DNA from: Thuidium tamariscinum
Lineage: Eukaryota; Streptophyta; Bryopsida; Hypnales; Thuidiaceae
DNA length: 64,000 nucleotides
Assembly: GCA_947034885.2 (NCBI GenBank)
Contig: OX344753.2
Coordinates: 6,262,001-6,326,000 of the forward strand
Direction of reading: 5' to 3'
In this document: positions 33,140 through 45,064 of the stretch, piece by piece
How the letters are laid out: the number at the start of each line of letters is the position of its first letter
How positions within the stretch are numbered: the first letter of the stretch is position 1
Notes under the pieces: model-generated
Database searches by the model: none
What the model saw: the letters and a program-made list of their open reading frames with translations, nothing else
Told to the model about the DNA's origin: nothing
Program-made: the position numbers and the translations under genes

Positions 33140-35270
33140 TTCCCATGGAACTAACCTTTGACTTATTGTCATCGTCTTATACTAGGATTCTAGTGTCAAA
33201 TAATCATAGAAGTGTCAAATACTCTTGGCTCCTGTTCTATAGACTTAATCAAACCCACAATTTATATTTAAATATAGAGGTGTGCATATACACCATTGTG
33301 TTCTCTTTAATTACTTCTTCAATTTAATATTTAGTCAATTGGTCCACTATTCAATAAGTACTTAATCACAAAAGTTTATTACTCTTAATTTATGTATAAG
33401 TCAAATATTCATGTCACTTCTCTTCCTGAAACATACACATTGAGTTAGTGGAATCAAACATAGTATAACCAAATACAATGGTATGATCAAACTCTTTAGT
33501 CAAATGGTCTGGCTATTCTAACAAGTAACCAAGTCTAACAATAGCTACACATTGTCAATTTGTTCAGCTTCCATACAAGATCTCAACAACCATGTATAAA
33601 GATTTCCTTATTAGTATTAGAGAATTGGTTCCCTCTTTTCCCTGCAAACACAACTTAGCACACAATGTCAATTTGATTTTCTACATAGCAATCTCCATAT
33701 ACCAAACAATTAGACATCCTACCAGGACTATTAGACTTAATCAATTTTATCAATCAGTTACTAAGTTTATATTAAGCTTATCAAAATAACTTCACCAAAA
33801 TTGCTCCCTGCATTAATTCCATCTGTATCAAACTATTGGACTTCATCATTAAACATCAGATTTCATAAGCATGTTTACATCCAGTTATAATATGACTATT
33901 AGACTTAAAACATAACAAAACACATCACCATTCAACAGTATGTGAACCAAATTGGGTTATGTCCAACCTCCGGTACATCACCTTGTTCAGATCACAGACT
34001 ATTCGCCTTGCATAATTAATTTTATAATATGAATTTTTCAAAGAGTTACTTTATAAAATTACCCAAGCTTTGTCTACTAGACTTATCTATTCCAGTTTGC
34101 ATCAGTTAGCTTCCCACCAACTGATTAATAGACTGCTAATACAAAATGAAAGAAACTTGCCAATCACTGGCTTAACACCCTTTCTTTTAGACTATTCGAC
34201 TGGACATACCAATCACTGGTAATTAATAAAATATTTATTTTATAAAATTTAGAAGTATTCCCTACTTCATCAACAATCTGTCAATTTGTCAAGTTCAACC
34301 AAAACAAGAAACAGTTATTCATATTGGAATAATAGGAACTTACCGTCAATTAGACTTGTGGTTATGCAGCCTTGCAGCTTGGATTTCTCCAACAACTCCT
34401 TCCATTTCTTCACAACTCTTTTTCCAGCTTAGTAGTCTTACTCCAATCGCTTAGAAACCGTTTAATTGACTATCACTAATTACCCAATTATAAAGCAAAC
34501 AAACAAGCAGCCACCCCCTGACCTACTTCATTACTTCACGGATTTCTATGCTCCAGTTAATCCATTTCCAATTCGAAACCAAGTTCAATTGGCAGTTCTA
34601 ACACTCAGCTAATTGACTTAAGGAAGAACTTTAAGAACGAAGCCAATCACTGGCAATTCGACTCAAACAACTAAACAACACCAATCCCTGGCTACTGACT
34701 CTCCATCCTCTGAACACTCACTGTCCAATCGTCCTTAACTTAATTACTTCAAAGAGAAATTGTCCACACACACAAGCTCAAGAAACACACACAGTTGGAA
34801 ATAGAACTCAACCAGCACTCACTGCCTAATTGCCTGCAACCACACGAAACACAAGGAAACCAGAAAAACTCCAAAAAGAATATCAAAAAGAAAGAACAAC
34901 TAAACAACGCCAATCCCTGGCTAATTGTCCAAACAACGAAAACACAAAGCCAATCACTGGCTCACAGACTCGCAAAAGCTTACACAAGTTAATGGACAAA
35001 ATTGCATTAAAAATTGTAAAGATTACAAAATGCAAAGGCGAGCAATCCCTGCAAACGCTGTGAGAGAGAGGGAGAAGAAAAAGTCGATTTGCCTTTGTAT
35101 TCTTGGCGTAACCAACTCTCACTAACCGAACCTGACTATTAGCCTAACTACTTCTTATCTTCCGTTACCAATTGATTAATAGTCCTATTCCCATTATTAA
35201 GCCTATTTGACTTAGTTTACTACATAGTTTCTATTTAGAACCGGTCTGAACTAGTCTATTAGCCCAGAAT
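33140..35270 (-). other. Repeat-poor island with splice-like signals; candidate host transcript
   Basis: Composition is clearly less A+T-rich than the rest and none of the recognised families enters it. On the minus strand a pyrimidine tract (35060-35090, 'ttcttctccctctctctcacag') could mark a transcription start or an acceptor. A donor-like G|GTAAGT lies at 34338-34344, and acceptor-like TTTGCAG|GG and TTTCAG|GA lie near 33643 and 33426. Only tiny frames exist, for example 19 codons at 34346-34405 ending just before the donor, so it may be a 5' untranslated region, a non-coding RNA, or an unrecognised LTR element. The plus-strand frames at 34795-35125 look like shadows. Confidence 0.35.
34159..34962 (-). 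repeat. Interspersed CCAATC(A/C)CTGGC motif, six copies
   Basis: Copies at about 34159, 34209, 34642, 34681, 34909 and 34949. Two are embedded in a longer unit, 'taaacaac(a/g)ccaatccctgg', at about 34670 and 34900. CCAAT...TGG is itself near-palindromic. The spacing is irregular, unlike a simple tandem array. A seventh partial copy (AGCAATCCCTGC) lies at 35041. Confidence 0.7.
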
Positions 35271-36214
35271 TTCAAAAATGAACAAAATGAAAAACAAAAA
35301 TGAGTTTACATAACCCTAAGAAGCTCTCAAAAATATGAAACAACTTGGTTTCAATGCCAATTCCAATTTTCTTTCAAAGAGAAAATAGTCAAAAACATTT
35401 CAAGAGGTTTAACTTTTCCAAATTAATTTCTAAATTTTAATCGAGTTCTTACCTTAAGAGGTCTAAGAAGCAAACGTTTATTAGGTGAATCAAAATAAGG
35501 ATTGGTTGGTACAATGGGTGAATTTTCAATCAATTAAGTGAATTTGGAGAGAAAAGAGAATGAAATCCATAGGAAAAGCAAGAAGTGGCATAATTTTTGG
35601 AATGTTGGACATTTAAATATAGTTTATAAAAGTAAAAGCTAATAGGTTACCATTTTAGTTCATAGGTGGTGCATAATTTTGTGAATGGGCTATTATATAT
35701 TCTAAAAGCTATTCACTTATATTTAAATGGCATATAATGTGGATTCAAGATTTGTCCCTAATTAATTGAAAATAAAACATTCATTACCTTATTATTAATA
35801 ATTGAAAATGAAACACTTATGGCTCTTCATTTCTTTATGATTTTCCTTGTGTGTTACATTGTCTTTTTACTTTCCATCCATCTCAAGGTTGAATTTTTTC
35901 CCCTATAACTTCCCACTCTATTCGGACAACACATCAAGTTTTTGGGTATTTCATATATTCATCTATTCTTTAGTATTCCAAATGGTAGTTTCATATTAGG
36001 ATGGAATAGATGGTGTTTATTTTCTAGATTTGTAGTTTGTTTTTAGATAGTCTATGTTGATTGTAGTTTTGTTTTAACAAAGAGTGTGGGTTTTTATATA
36101 TTTTTAATATAACTTGTATTACATTATAGTCTTTGATGTGTTTGCAATTCTAATTGTTCTACTTTTGAATCCTTTGTAAAAATGCATTTCATAAAATTAA
36201 AAATGTTGGTGTGT
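35271..36214. other. No gene recognised
   Basis: A+T-rich DNA without recognisable repeats. Confidence 0.4.
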
Positions 36215-36345
36215 CAATTCTAAAGTGCGACCTCAGTCTAGCTCAATATCAGAATAGCGCCCCACGGCTTAATAAGAAGGAGGTCAACAGGAATCGAACC
36301 TGGGCCTCCATTCACACATTTATCAGTCTCTTGCACGACTTCTTG
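36215..36345 (-). mobile_element. SINE-like, tRNA-related sequence
   Basis: On the minus strand an A-box-like TCGTGCAAGAG (36328-36338) is followed after 27 bases by GGTTCGATTCC (36290-36300), a perfect RNA polymerase III B box. The downstream body, 'ctgttgacctccttcttattaagccg' to 'gctagactgaggtcgcac', is markedly G+C-richer than its surroundings. No tRNA cloverleaf is apparent, so a SINE is more likely than a tRNA gene. Its ends and any target duplication were not found. Confidence 0.5.
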
Positions 36346-39300
36346 CAAACATACCCTAACTTAATAGGGTGACTCAATAAGTAGGAAATTTGTATTTGTA
36401 CACGTGCAGCACAACATACAGTAGGTTCAAATTATCTGTACTCATTGCCTACCGTGTTTTTTCTTCTTCAAACTATCATTTTAATGGAAATTATAACTTA
36501 GAACTAATAGAATGAGATGCAATTAACTCAAATTTAGTACAAATATACAATATGTTACTATTGTCCAAATACATAATATTATTTTGGGAGGTTTAGGATC
36601 CTCCAAATTAATGAATATAATGTTAAGAGAAGTATTGAATTTTTGCATATCAATTATTGAGTTATTCATTGACCATACTAAATCCTTTTATTGGGGCGAT
36701 TTAAAGAACATGGAGTCATGGTAATGACTTGTTACCTTATATTTCAATATGAACACGACATGTAGACTAGCTCAAATTTTCTTAATCAAGAAAGATCTTT
36801 TTTACAAGCTATTACATTGAATAGGAGTCTTAAAGGGATCAAAAAATTAAAAGGACTTATTATGAAAAACTATAGATGTTAAAAACATGATGTACAACCT
36901 TTTAAACACTTTATTAGCTATTGATATACAATGAAGATAGATAAATATATAGTGTCAAGTGTTGATTAATTAGTATAGTTCCCTTAAAGCCCCTATTTAG
37001 TGTGGTAAGTTTACAAACCCCCCCTTTCTTCTTGAGCATTGTTGTTGTTGTTCTCTCCTAACTCTAGATGAAAAAGGCATTCCTACATTACTTACTTCAG
37101 AGATACAAACATTTGCAAATATAAATGATTCAATGTCAAGAATTCTAAATCACCTTAATTAATGCAAATGAAGAAAAAAATTTAATGAAGCCTTCAAATC
37201 AAAAAATAGTGCATCCATTCTACAAATAAATATTTGCATTGAAAATTAATATTTTTTTTCAAAGCTTTGAATATATTGTTTAGAGACTTTCTTGATCCAA
37301 ATTTTTTTTTAGATTTCAATCAACACAAACAATGTGTTTTATTGATTGTTGTGATTTCTCGTGTGATTAAAATTTGAACCCTTTTGAATTATGCATTTTA
37401 TAATATGATTAATGAACTTGGTATTTAAAAAAACATAAAATTTGAATATGGGTATATACTTTTAGGACAAATGTTCTAACCAAAGAATCACAAAATCTTA
37501 GGTTGTCTAAAATTTGTCAAGTTTTCTAGAAATTTACCAAACCTTTGTTGTTGTGTACACAAGTATATATTGTATAATGGTTTCCCTTCCTCAATCTTTG
37601 ATACTTATAACATTTTGAAAAGAAACTCTATTGCCCAAATATACACTCACTTTTGACAATCAAATGACCATACTAAGAAGGAAAATCCATAGCCTAAACC
37701 ACCTCTCACTTCTCTTCACTGCCAGACTCTCATAAAGCTCATGAAGCCAAACAAGGATCCCAAGCATACTAAAAAATGATTGAGACCATGGCTATTGCAC
37801 TTTTTTTGAAGCAAAAGAAAGATGGAAGAATGGATTTTGGCCTCCCTTTTTATCCCCCTTGCCAACCTTCATTTATTCATTTATTGTTTCTATTTCTTAT
37901 AGTAATTTTGCTACCAACTTAGAGGATCTTAACAATCTAATCCTTGTCATTGATTATGCAATGAAGCTTCTAGAATCCAAACTTGCAAGTTACCATGCTT
38001 ATTGGTAAATTCTAAACTCATTAGTGCTACATGCTTCAAACTACAAGGAATGCTTGCTATGATCAACATGGCAAGGCAAAAATAGTGCTAGTTCATAACA
38101 ATGTAATGAAGTTTTATTTTGTTGAATTCTAACAATTTTCAATGGACACAAAGTTGACCAAACCAAAGGTAGAAAATGAGGTTCTATATAAGTCCATTCA
38201 ATATATTCAATATAAATTTTAATACTTAATTTTTACGTGTCTATAACTCTATATTTTATAGCATTTATTATTCTAATCAACTAAAAATACTGAGACATCT
38301 TCAATATATAGTCAAATGTAATAGTTATAAAAACATGTCAAATTTTGGTTACTATGTAATTAAATATATATAATTTTTTAATTGAAATTAAATTTATACA
38401 AACCAAAGACCTTATAGAGATTAAACATCAAAGCAAATCTTAATAAATGGAAAATATTTTTTTCCTCCAAAAAAGATCAAGTAGACTATATTGTAAACTT
38501 TTGGAAATATTGCAACCTCATTCAACCCCTTAAAAATATTATGATCTTCTTAACATACTTATGATAAAAAAAAACCTCAAATCTAGGATTTATTATCTAC
38601 TACACATTATATATAGAGCCACAAATATGATAATGTTGTCAATTACTAATTTAAATATATATATTTTTGTATAATCATATTTATTATTTATTATATTTCT
38701 TAATTTAACTTTGAAAATCAATAATTCCTTACTTATAGAAGACATGTAAAAATCAAGACTTCATTTTAGACTTCATTCAAGCAAAGAATCTATATTTGAA
38801 AATCATAAATGAATATTTAGGTAATTTGCCTTGCAATGCAATAAGATGTGCTACAAAATCACAATAACAACAATAGTGGGTCATACAACAATGCATTCAC
38901 CTCCTAGGCCTACATTTTAAATATAAAAATATTGATTTTGTATTTTTGTGAAAATTGTGTGTGGACATATATATTGTTTGTTGGCTAAAACACCATTGTG
39001 TTCAATTTTTACATTGTAAAAATGTGTATCGTGCACTATTGCATGAAGCTATTCAACAAATGATCATTCTTGAGTCTCTTGAAAATTTTCATTTGAAAGA
39101 CTATAATGAAAAATTACATAATTTTTTTAGTATTGATAAACTAACCTAGTGCAAATACTTGACATTTAGGTTTACACAAAATTTCATTCATTTATACAAC
39201 ATACAAAAGATTTATGATAGTATGATATGACGTCATTTCTATTTCATCAAATATTATGTGTCTACTATATTAAAAAATTTAGAATAAAAATCGATCTAAT

Positions 39301-39353
39301 CGATCTAATTAATATTGCAAAATCTATAAAAAATTTGTAAAATAATTTTCATA
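36346..39353. other. No gene recognised
   Basis: Three kilobases of very A+T-rich sequence without the repeat families seen elsewhere. A 64-codon frame at 38955-39149 is not recognised and its composition is ordinary. Confidence 0.45.
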
Positions 39354-39362
39354 GAGAGGAGT

Positions 39363-40876
39363 CAGCGGTGCTATTCTGTGAGCTTGTGAGCATGAGCCTG
39401 TGACCGTAGACTCGTAGAGCAGGAATTCTATAAGCACAGAGCTTAAAAATTTGAAGAAGCATTATAAAACTTAATTTAATTCATTAAAATTGATTCCATC
39501 TTAAAATTTTGATTCAAAATTTCTTATTTCTAATAAATTTTAGTACCTATTTTTGTAGACTTATTACCGTGGACCTATTACCATGGTTATGTTGAAATTG
39601 GATGAAGATTCTAATTTTCAATCTTACTTAAAAGTATACATTACAAAAATGAAGAACTCAATTGATATGAAAGATGAATAAAGATGGAATTAAGTTAATA
39701 TAGAGTATTGATTGATCATTATCCTATAATAATGTAGATCTTTTTGAGGCCTAGGGAAAGGTACTAATGATTATTATTGATGTATTATTATTATAGTTGT
39801 TTAGATTTTAGAAAGAAAATTTGTTGATAAAAATCTTTGCTACACTAAATTTTATTTTGGTTGATCATGTCTTGTAGCATTATGAGTCTTCTCAAGGCCA
39901 AACGGCCAATAGGAGGGCATCAATTATTCCCTCTTCATTTTTAAGTCAATGGACTTGTTTAAATTTTAGAAAAAAATTTGTTTGTATGATTTCATTATAT
40001 ATGGAAAGAACTTAGTTGCACCAAATTTCATTTTGTTCATGAGTATCTTATAGTAGTGTAGGTCTTCTCAAAAGCCAATGTAGGCACCTATAGTTTTGTC
40101 TTAATGCATCAATAATGGAATTTGTTAAGATTTTTTTTTTAAAAATTAATTGATAGGGATTACTTTTGTAAAGAATGAACTTCGTTACACAATATTATTG
40201 ATTAGTTGACTCATTATCCTCTTGTTCATCCAATGAAGGGATTCATTTCTTCTTTCTTGATCCAATGGTTGTTTATTTATCATCTTAAAACAATACTTGT
40301 CAAGCTTTTCTAAATTTTTGTGAACACTCTCCTTGGTCTTGCTTCTTAGTACCTCTTGGTGCCAAGAGGAGTCCCAAGGCTCCAATAAAATTATTATTGC
40401 AAAGTGTTTTTGTTTTGTTTTTGTTTTTTGTTTTGTTTTGTTTTGTTTTTGGCTGAGGGACTCCCCTCGGCGCCAAAGGGAGTCCCACAATTGCAAGAGG
40501 AAAAAGAATTTTCTTAAATTGGAGCTGTGGGACTCCCCTTGGTGCCAAGGGGTACTAAGAAGTAAGACTAAGGAGAGTGTTCACAAAAATCTAAATTTGT
40601 GAAATAACCTCATTTGATTTCAAAAAAATTATAATTAGTCACTAATTTTTTTCTTCATAAAATCTAGCAAAGTACAATAAATAGTAAAATAAAGTCATTC
40701 AAGGGACCACTATAATAGGTCCATGAAAATAGTTACATGGTGATAGGCACTAAAATTTACCAAAGTTAATCAAATTTGGCCAAAAGTTTTAGATGGAATC
40801 TTCAAAAAATTGTGTAGGCTCGCAGGCTCACAAGCTCACAAGCTCACGCTCACAGGCTCACAAAATAGCAACCCTG
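39363..40876. mobile_element. Mutator-like element, 1.5 kb, non-coding
   Basis: Perfect 9-bp direct repeat GAGAGGAGT at 39354-39362 and 40877-40885. Ends CAGCGGTGCTATTCTGTGAG and the complement of CAGGGTTGCTATTTTGTGAG, followed on both sides by TGTGAGC repeats. It contains a nested 273-bp element (40316-40588). No MULE transposase frame. Duplication length and long TIRs fit Mutator; the termini match 3400-3636. Confidence 0.8.
40316..40588. mobile_element. Nested foldback MITE with ~8-bp duplication
   Basis: About 75-bp inverted arms, beginning TTTTGTGAACACTCTCCTT, containing 'cttcttagtacc' and 'ggagtccca' blocks. Flanks TTCTAAAT (40308-40315) and ATCTAAAT (40589-40596) match at seven of eight positions, compatible with hAT. 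The centre holds a (GTTTT)n run (about 40408-40450) and a third 'gggactcccct' copy. Three minus/plus frames of 82-103 codons here are symmetrical artefacts of the inverted repeat. Confidence 0.7.
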
Positions 40877-40896
40877 GAGAGGAGTGGCATAAGTCT

Positions 40897-41650
40897 TTAA
40901 CCCCTAGAGCACCAAATAGCAATTTTTGGCAACATAGCCTCTTGTTGGTCTTCCATCTACAAACAAAGTTTTCATTTTTTATTTATTTGAAATCTTCACA
41001 CAACATGTTGTTGAAGAGTAGCTTTAGTCCTCAAAGTTTCAAGTACTCTTTTATTTTTTGGCAATATAGCAATTTTGAGCAATTCACTAAAAAATGACTT
41101 TTTCTTTTTCTTTTGTGAAAGTTTCAACATGTGCCCAAAGGAGTAGATTCAAGGTGCAACAATTTCATGATTTTTGACCACATGGTTAAATGTTGTTGCA
41201 TAATATGTATTGTTTGGTACATATAACTTTTTTTAAATCACTTTCTTAAGAAAAAAATTGAAATTTATTCTCTAGATTTATATATGCATGGAAATCTTTG
41301 AATCATTCCATTTTGATTAGTGAGATGAAAGTTATGATGAGTTTTAGTTTGTGAATAGGTATAGAGTTTGAATATCCCTTAATTTTTTTGTTATAATAAT
41401 TTTCCAAAATTGAGAGAAATAGATTACTTTATATGTTTTTTTTCTATCTTCATTGCCTACAAAATAAAACTCTACATAACTTTTACTTCATTGTTTAGAA
41501 TTGAATGGTTGAAATATTTTTGAGTAGGTACAAATCTATATAATCTCAAAAAAACAATTAATAATTTTTTAGAATATGTTTTTTCCTACTTGGTTTGATA
41601 TTTTAAAAAAAATTAATACTTCTAATTTTTGCAATATTTATAGGAATGAC
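40897..41650 (+). mobile_element. TTAA-family foldback copy, partly duplicated end
   Basis: Starts TTAACCCCTAGAGCACC. The terminal arm appears twice ('ggcaacatagcc' at 40929 and 'ggcaatatagcaattttgagcaattc' at 41057), followed by the middle block 'gagatgaaagttatgatgagttttagtttg' (41320) and its mirror 'aaaactctacataacttttacttcattg' (41465). The right terminus is lost. Confidence 0.6.
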
Positions 41651-41809
41651 ACAAAACAAAGCTTTACACATACCGAGCAATAATCCGACTGAAAACCACT
41701 GACAAGATTATAATAAGTAGCATCCATCTTAAAAATTTCATGTAAACATTTCAAATTATGAATTCAATATAGATTACCTCCATCATTTCTCAAAAAGCCT
41801 CATGTAGGA

Positions 41810-42105
41810 CATTAGATGACATTTGAGCCTTTGAGGCCTTAGGAGGGCCATTTTGGGTCGGTTCTCAAAATGGTTCCCAAAATTGTTAGCCACTATCAAG
41901 CTAGCAATTACCCAATTTTTATTTTATTTTTAATTTGGGTCCTATTTTTTGGAAAAAATTCCCCCAAAATACGATGACGTGGTATGAGCTTGGACTATGT
42001 TGTATTCCATAGTTTTTATATTCCCTTAATAGTGAAATGCATTCTCATGGCAGTTTCAACTTTGGAAACCCATAGTCTTTTGAAGGCCCCAAATCTCATC
42101 TAATG
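41810..42105 (-). mobile_element. MITE of the CATTAGRNG family, 296 bp
   Basis: Ends CATTAGATGACATTTGAGCC and the complement of CATTAGATGAGATTTGGGGC. It carries TGACGTGG at 41975-41982, in the opposite orientation to the copies at 18182 and 22370. Non-coding; no clear target duplication. Confidence 0.75.
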
Positions 42106-42503
42106 GCCTTGGTCCTTTGTGGGTTAAGTGTTCCTATTCAAGTGTAAAGAAATAAATGAATTTATAAGCAAGACTTCATAATTTATTAATTCATGGTAAA
42201 TAGAATTTTAGTACAAGTTCAATTTTAAAGAATGTAGGTATTTAGGTTAATGTTAGGTCCAAATAATTTTCTTGTCATTTAGAGACTTTCTCACCCAATT
42301 TGGCCCATAATTATTTACTTGGAGGTTTTAAGTGACCAAATCTTGATCTCAGTCCCAGTTGATTTATTTTGTCCCTATGAAAAGTTATGATATTCTCGGG
42401 GCCTAGGGTGAGCTTTGTCTTTCAACCACCTTAGGTGGCTTCAACCACCTTAGTGCAGCGCACACTACACTTGGAAGGTGTCCTCTCACTACTTTAGGTT
42501 CAT
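42106..42503. other. No gene; short tandem near the LTR
   Basis: Contains a small direct repeat 'ttcaaccaccttag' at 42421 and 42439. Otherwise plain A+T-rich DNA. Confidence 0.4.
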
Positions 42504-43498
42504 TGTCAGCCCCAATTCATTACTTATGATTCACTAGTCTTTTTTTTTTGGCAAAATATAGTGTGTAAAATAGTACAAAAGAATCCAAAAAGAGTGAAAG
42601 CAAAATAGGTATGTTATATGCAAATACAGTATTTGGTCATATTTTAAATGTTCACATCTATTTAAGTCAAAATTCCACTTGTAAATAGGTTAGAACCTAC
42701 TAAAATTCACATAAAACTTATTTTTGATAGATGTACCTAAAATAGCCTCATCTACCCTACATGTGATGAAGTTGGATACGATAGGTCCAAGAGAGCTTGG
42801 TGAGAATCCTAAAACCTAATTTCATAGATAGATTTCGACTTCCCAATCAATTTCCACTTTTCGTAGAAACCCCATTATTAGCCTCTAGTTTTGGAAAACA
42901 CGGTAATGAAACAATGAAGGGAATTTATAGCTGAAGGATAGAGTTTTTGAGTTGAAATCACATTACAAACTCAATTGCAAAGTCACTTTGTCAAAATTCT
43001 TCTTCATGTGAAAAATTCTTCAAACCTCGATAATTGAAGGATGGTGTGGGATGTTACTTTCCTTTGAAAATTGTGTAAAGCCTAAATTTATGCTTACATA
43101 TCTTTTGTGGGATTCTACTGGAGGTCCCTCAAAAAGTTTTGAAGTTTTTTGATACTCAATAGATGCCTCTCTGAACGGTCAACTGCTTTAACTTTTAAGA
43201 GAAAAATTCCATAAATTACCGAGATTGCAATAAAATCGATCTCACTATAAATCAAAGTAGACTCATTAACATTAAAAAAAGGCTCCAACAAGTTTAAGGA
43301 CATTTCAATAGCCAAAACTATCCAAACTGACGAGATCCTCCCCAAATTGGTAAAATTAAAGATTATGGTGAAGTTTGACTGGCGTTTTAGATGACTACAA
43401 AACTGGAATGAGGCCTAAGATAGGTCTTTTTTATTCCCTTACTCCTACTTAAAACCCTAGGCTAGTTACTTTTCTTACAAAAATAAACTTCAAAAGTT

Positions 43499-43714
43499 CA
43501 CTAATAAGAACCCTTGTTTAATGTGACAAGGCCTAATTTTTCTTGACGGATTTTGCTAAGCATCAAAAGTAACAACCTGTGTTTTTATGTCAACAAAAAC
43601 GTTCAACACAACATCAATGCTGACATAAAAATACGGGTTGTTACTTTTGATGCCTAGCAAAATCCGTCAAGAAAAATTAGGCCTTGTCATATTAAACGGG
43701 GATTTCTACTAGTG
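43499..43714. mobile_element. CACTA-type hairpin MITE, 216 bp
   Basis: Left CACTAATAAGAACCC, right complement of CACTAGTAGAAATCCCC. GTT flanks both ends (43496-43498, 43715-43717). The stem 'gacaaggcctaatttttctt' pairs with its mirror near 43670. The empty site is seen in the LTR at 11025-11040, where 'ctccaaaagttgaattttt' is uninterrupted. Confidence 0.85.
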
Positions 43715-43960
43715 GTTGGATTTTTATTTTTTTTGGTCATTAAGTTAGTGCTAGTATTTGTTGAGTTTTTAGCATAAGAAAAAGGGGGGACAAATTCCTC
43801 ACAATTAAAAATGGACTTTTGAAGCTAATGGTGCAATTTTTTTGTGATTTAAAGTTAATATTAAAAAGCTAAAAAATAAACCAATGTTGAAAGTCAAAAT
43901 TGGTTAAACTAGGATGAAAACCCTAAATGATAAGATCATAACACGAAAATGAGAGGAGGT

Positions 43961-43992
43961 GGGTGCCCTTGGAAGAGTATAAATAGGCACCC
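43961..43992 (+). promoter_or_regulatory. LTR TATA promoter inside an inverted repeat
   Basis: TATAAATA at 43978-43985 lies between GGGTGCC (43961-43967) and GGCACCC (43986-43992), a perfect 7-bp inverted pair. The arrangement matches 11275-11308. Start-site region 'catttctctcttaaatc' follows. Confidence 0.55.
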
Positions 43993-44534
43993 ATTTCTCT
44001 CTTAAATCACCTAGACTTGTAGCCCTTTTTTGGCACATGACCACGTTGTTCATTTATTTGGATTTTTGACCAAGTTAGAGCTAAATTGAAGTCAAGTTGC
44101 CAAAACATGTATATTTTGAAGCATTTTAAACTCTTATTTTGTATCTTTGTTGGAACTTTGAAGGACTTTGGAGTCCCTTCAAGTTTTGCTAACATTTGAC
44201 ATGTTTTGTTGAAGTTTTGGTACTTTGGTGGTGTTTTTGTTGAAGTTTTATTGAGTTTTTTACCACCTTGTATTAATCTTAAAGCATTTCTTCCCTTAAA
44301 AACTGGCAATGCTGCTTTGTAAAGGCCTTTAGTGCTTATTTTTGAGTGTTTTATGTACTAACATTTGTAGTATTGTACTAATGCATTGTAGTGCTTCCAA
44401 AGTGTATTAACTATTGTACTAACTTATGTTAAAATTGGTATTGTACTAACTAGTTGTTTTTGTGTGTGTTCATATTTTTCCTTGTCCCATTTAGGACAAC
44501 AAAGCTTTGCATGATGTTAAATCCTCCTTACAAA

Positions 44535-44868
44535 GGTTGGCCCAATTGACTTAGTGCACGTCAAATGACGAGCTTAGTTTAACCTACGGGTTGCTAGGCA
44601 GAGCTGCAGGACATAGGTTTGCATCCTCAATTGATATGCAAGACTGCAGTCATTCTACATCATGTATATAATGGACATAGCCATGGTTTCTTTTTTGATC
44701 TTACATATCCCATATGGATTGTGTTACCTCTTCTCCTCTCACATGTATATAAGGAGCTTGCTTTCTCATTCCTAAATGCAAATAATGGATGGTTTTGGAA
44801 GTAAAGTGAAGAACATGTTGAATTCAATATTAATAAGTTTTTGTAAGTGGTATGCATTCTTGTGAGCA
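44535..44868 (+). mobile_element. SINE-like element in the long LTR
   Basis: A box TGGCCCAATTG at 44538-44548 fits the polymerase III consensus exactly; a B-box-like GGTTTGCATCC at 44616-44626 matches ten of eleven positions. Direct flanks CCTCCTTACAAA (44523-44534) and CCTCCTTCCAAA (44869-44880) look like a 12-bp target duplication. It interrupts the LTR just after its first CAAAGCTTTG motif. An A-box to B-box gap of 67 bases is long for a SINE. Confidence 0.5.
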
Positions 44869-45064
44869 CCTCCTTCCAAAAAAAAAAATTGTGTTTTGTT
44901 TTTCTTTCTATAGGAAATTGGAACCTTTAACTTGGCAATGTGTATTGCAATGAGAATTTTATTGTTCTACAAGTCTTGCACCAAATAAATACTTTCAAAA
45001 TTCTAAGATTATTGTAAATTTAATTAGTTTGAGGTTATCCTACAATTTCTATGTCCTATAAGAA

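Noticed and set aside
34159-34962. CRISPR-like array
   Set aside because: Motif spacing is irregular, and the genome is eukaryotic by its transposons.
34795-35125. Several overlapping plus-strand frames in the 33-35 kb island
   Set aside because: Overlapping frames on both strands with no start context; the splice-like signals point to the minus strand.
36290-36300. A tRNA gene
   Set aside because: Only the B box is clear; no acceptor stem or cloverleaf could be drawn.
38955-39149. 64-codon frame in the A+T-rich desert
   Set aside because: Unrecognised, ordinary composition, no supporting signals.
40185-40602. Three overlapping 82-103 codon frames on both strands
   Set aside because: They mirror each other because they lie in the arms of a foldback element; no protein family.
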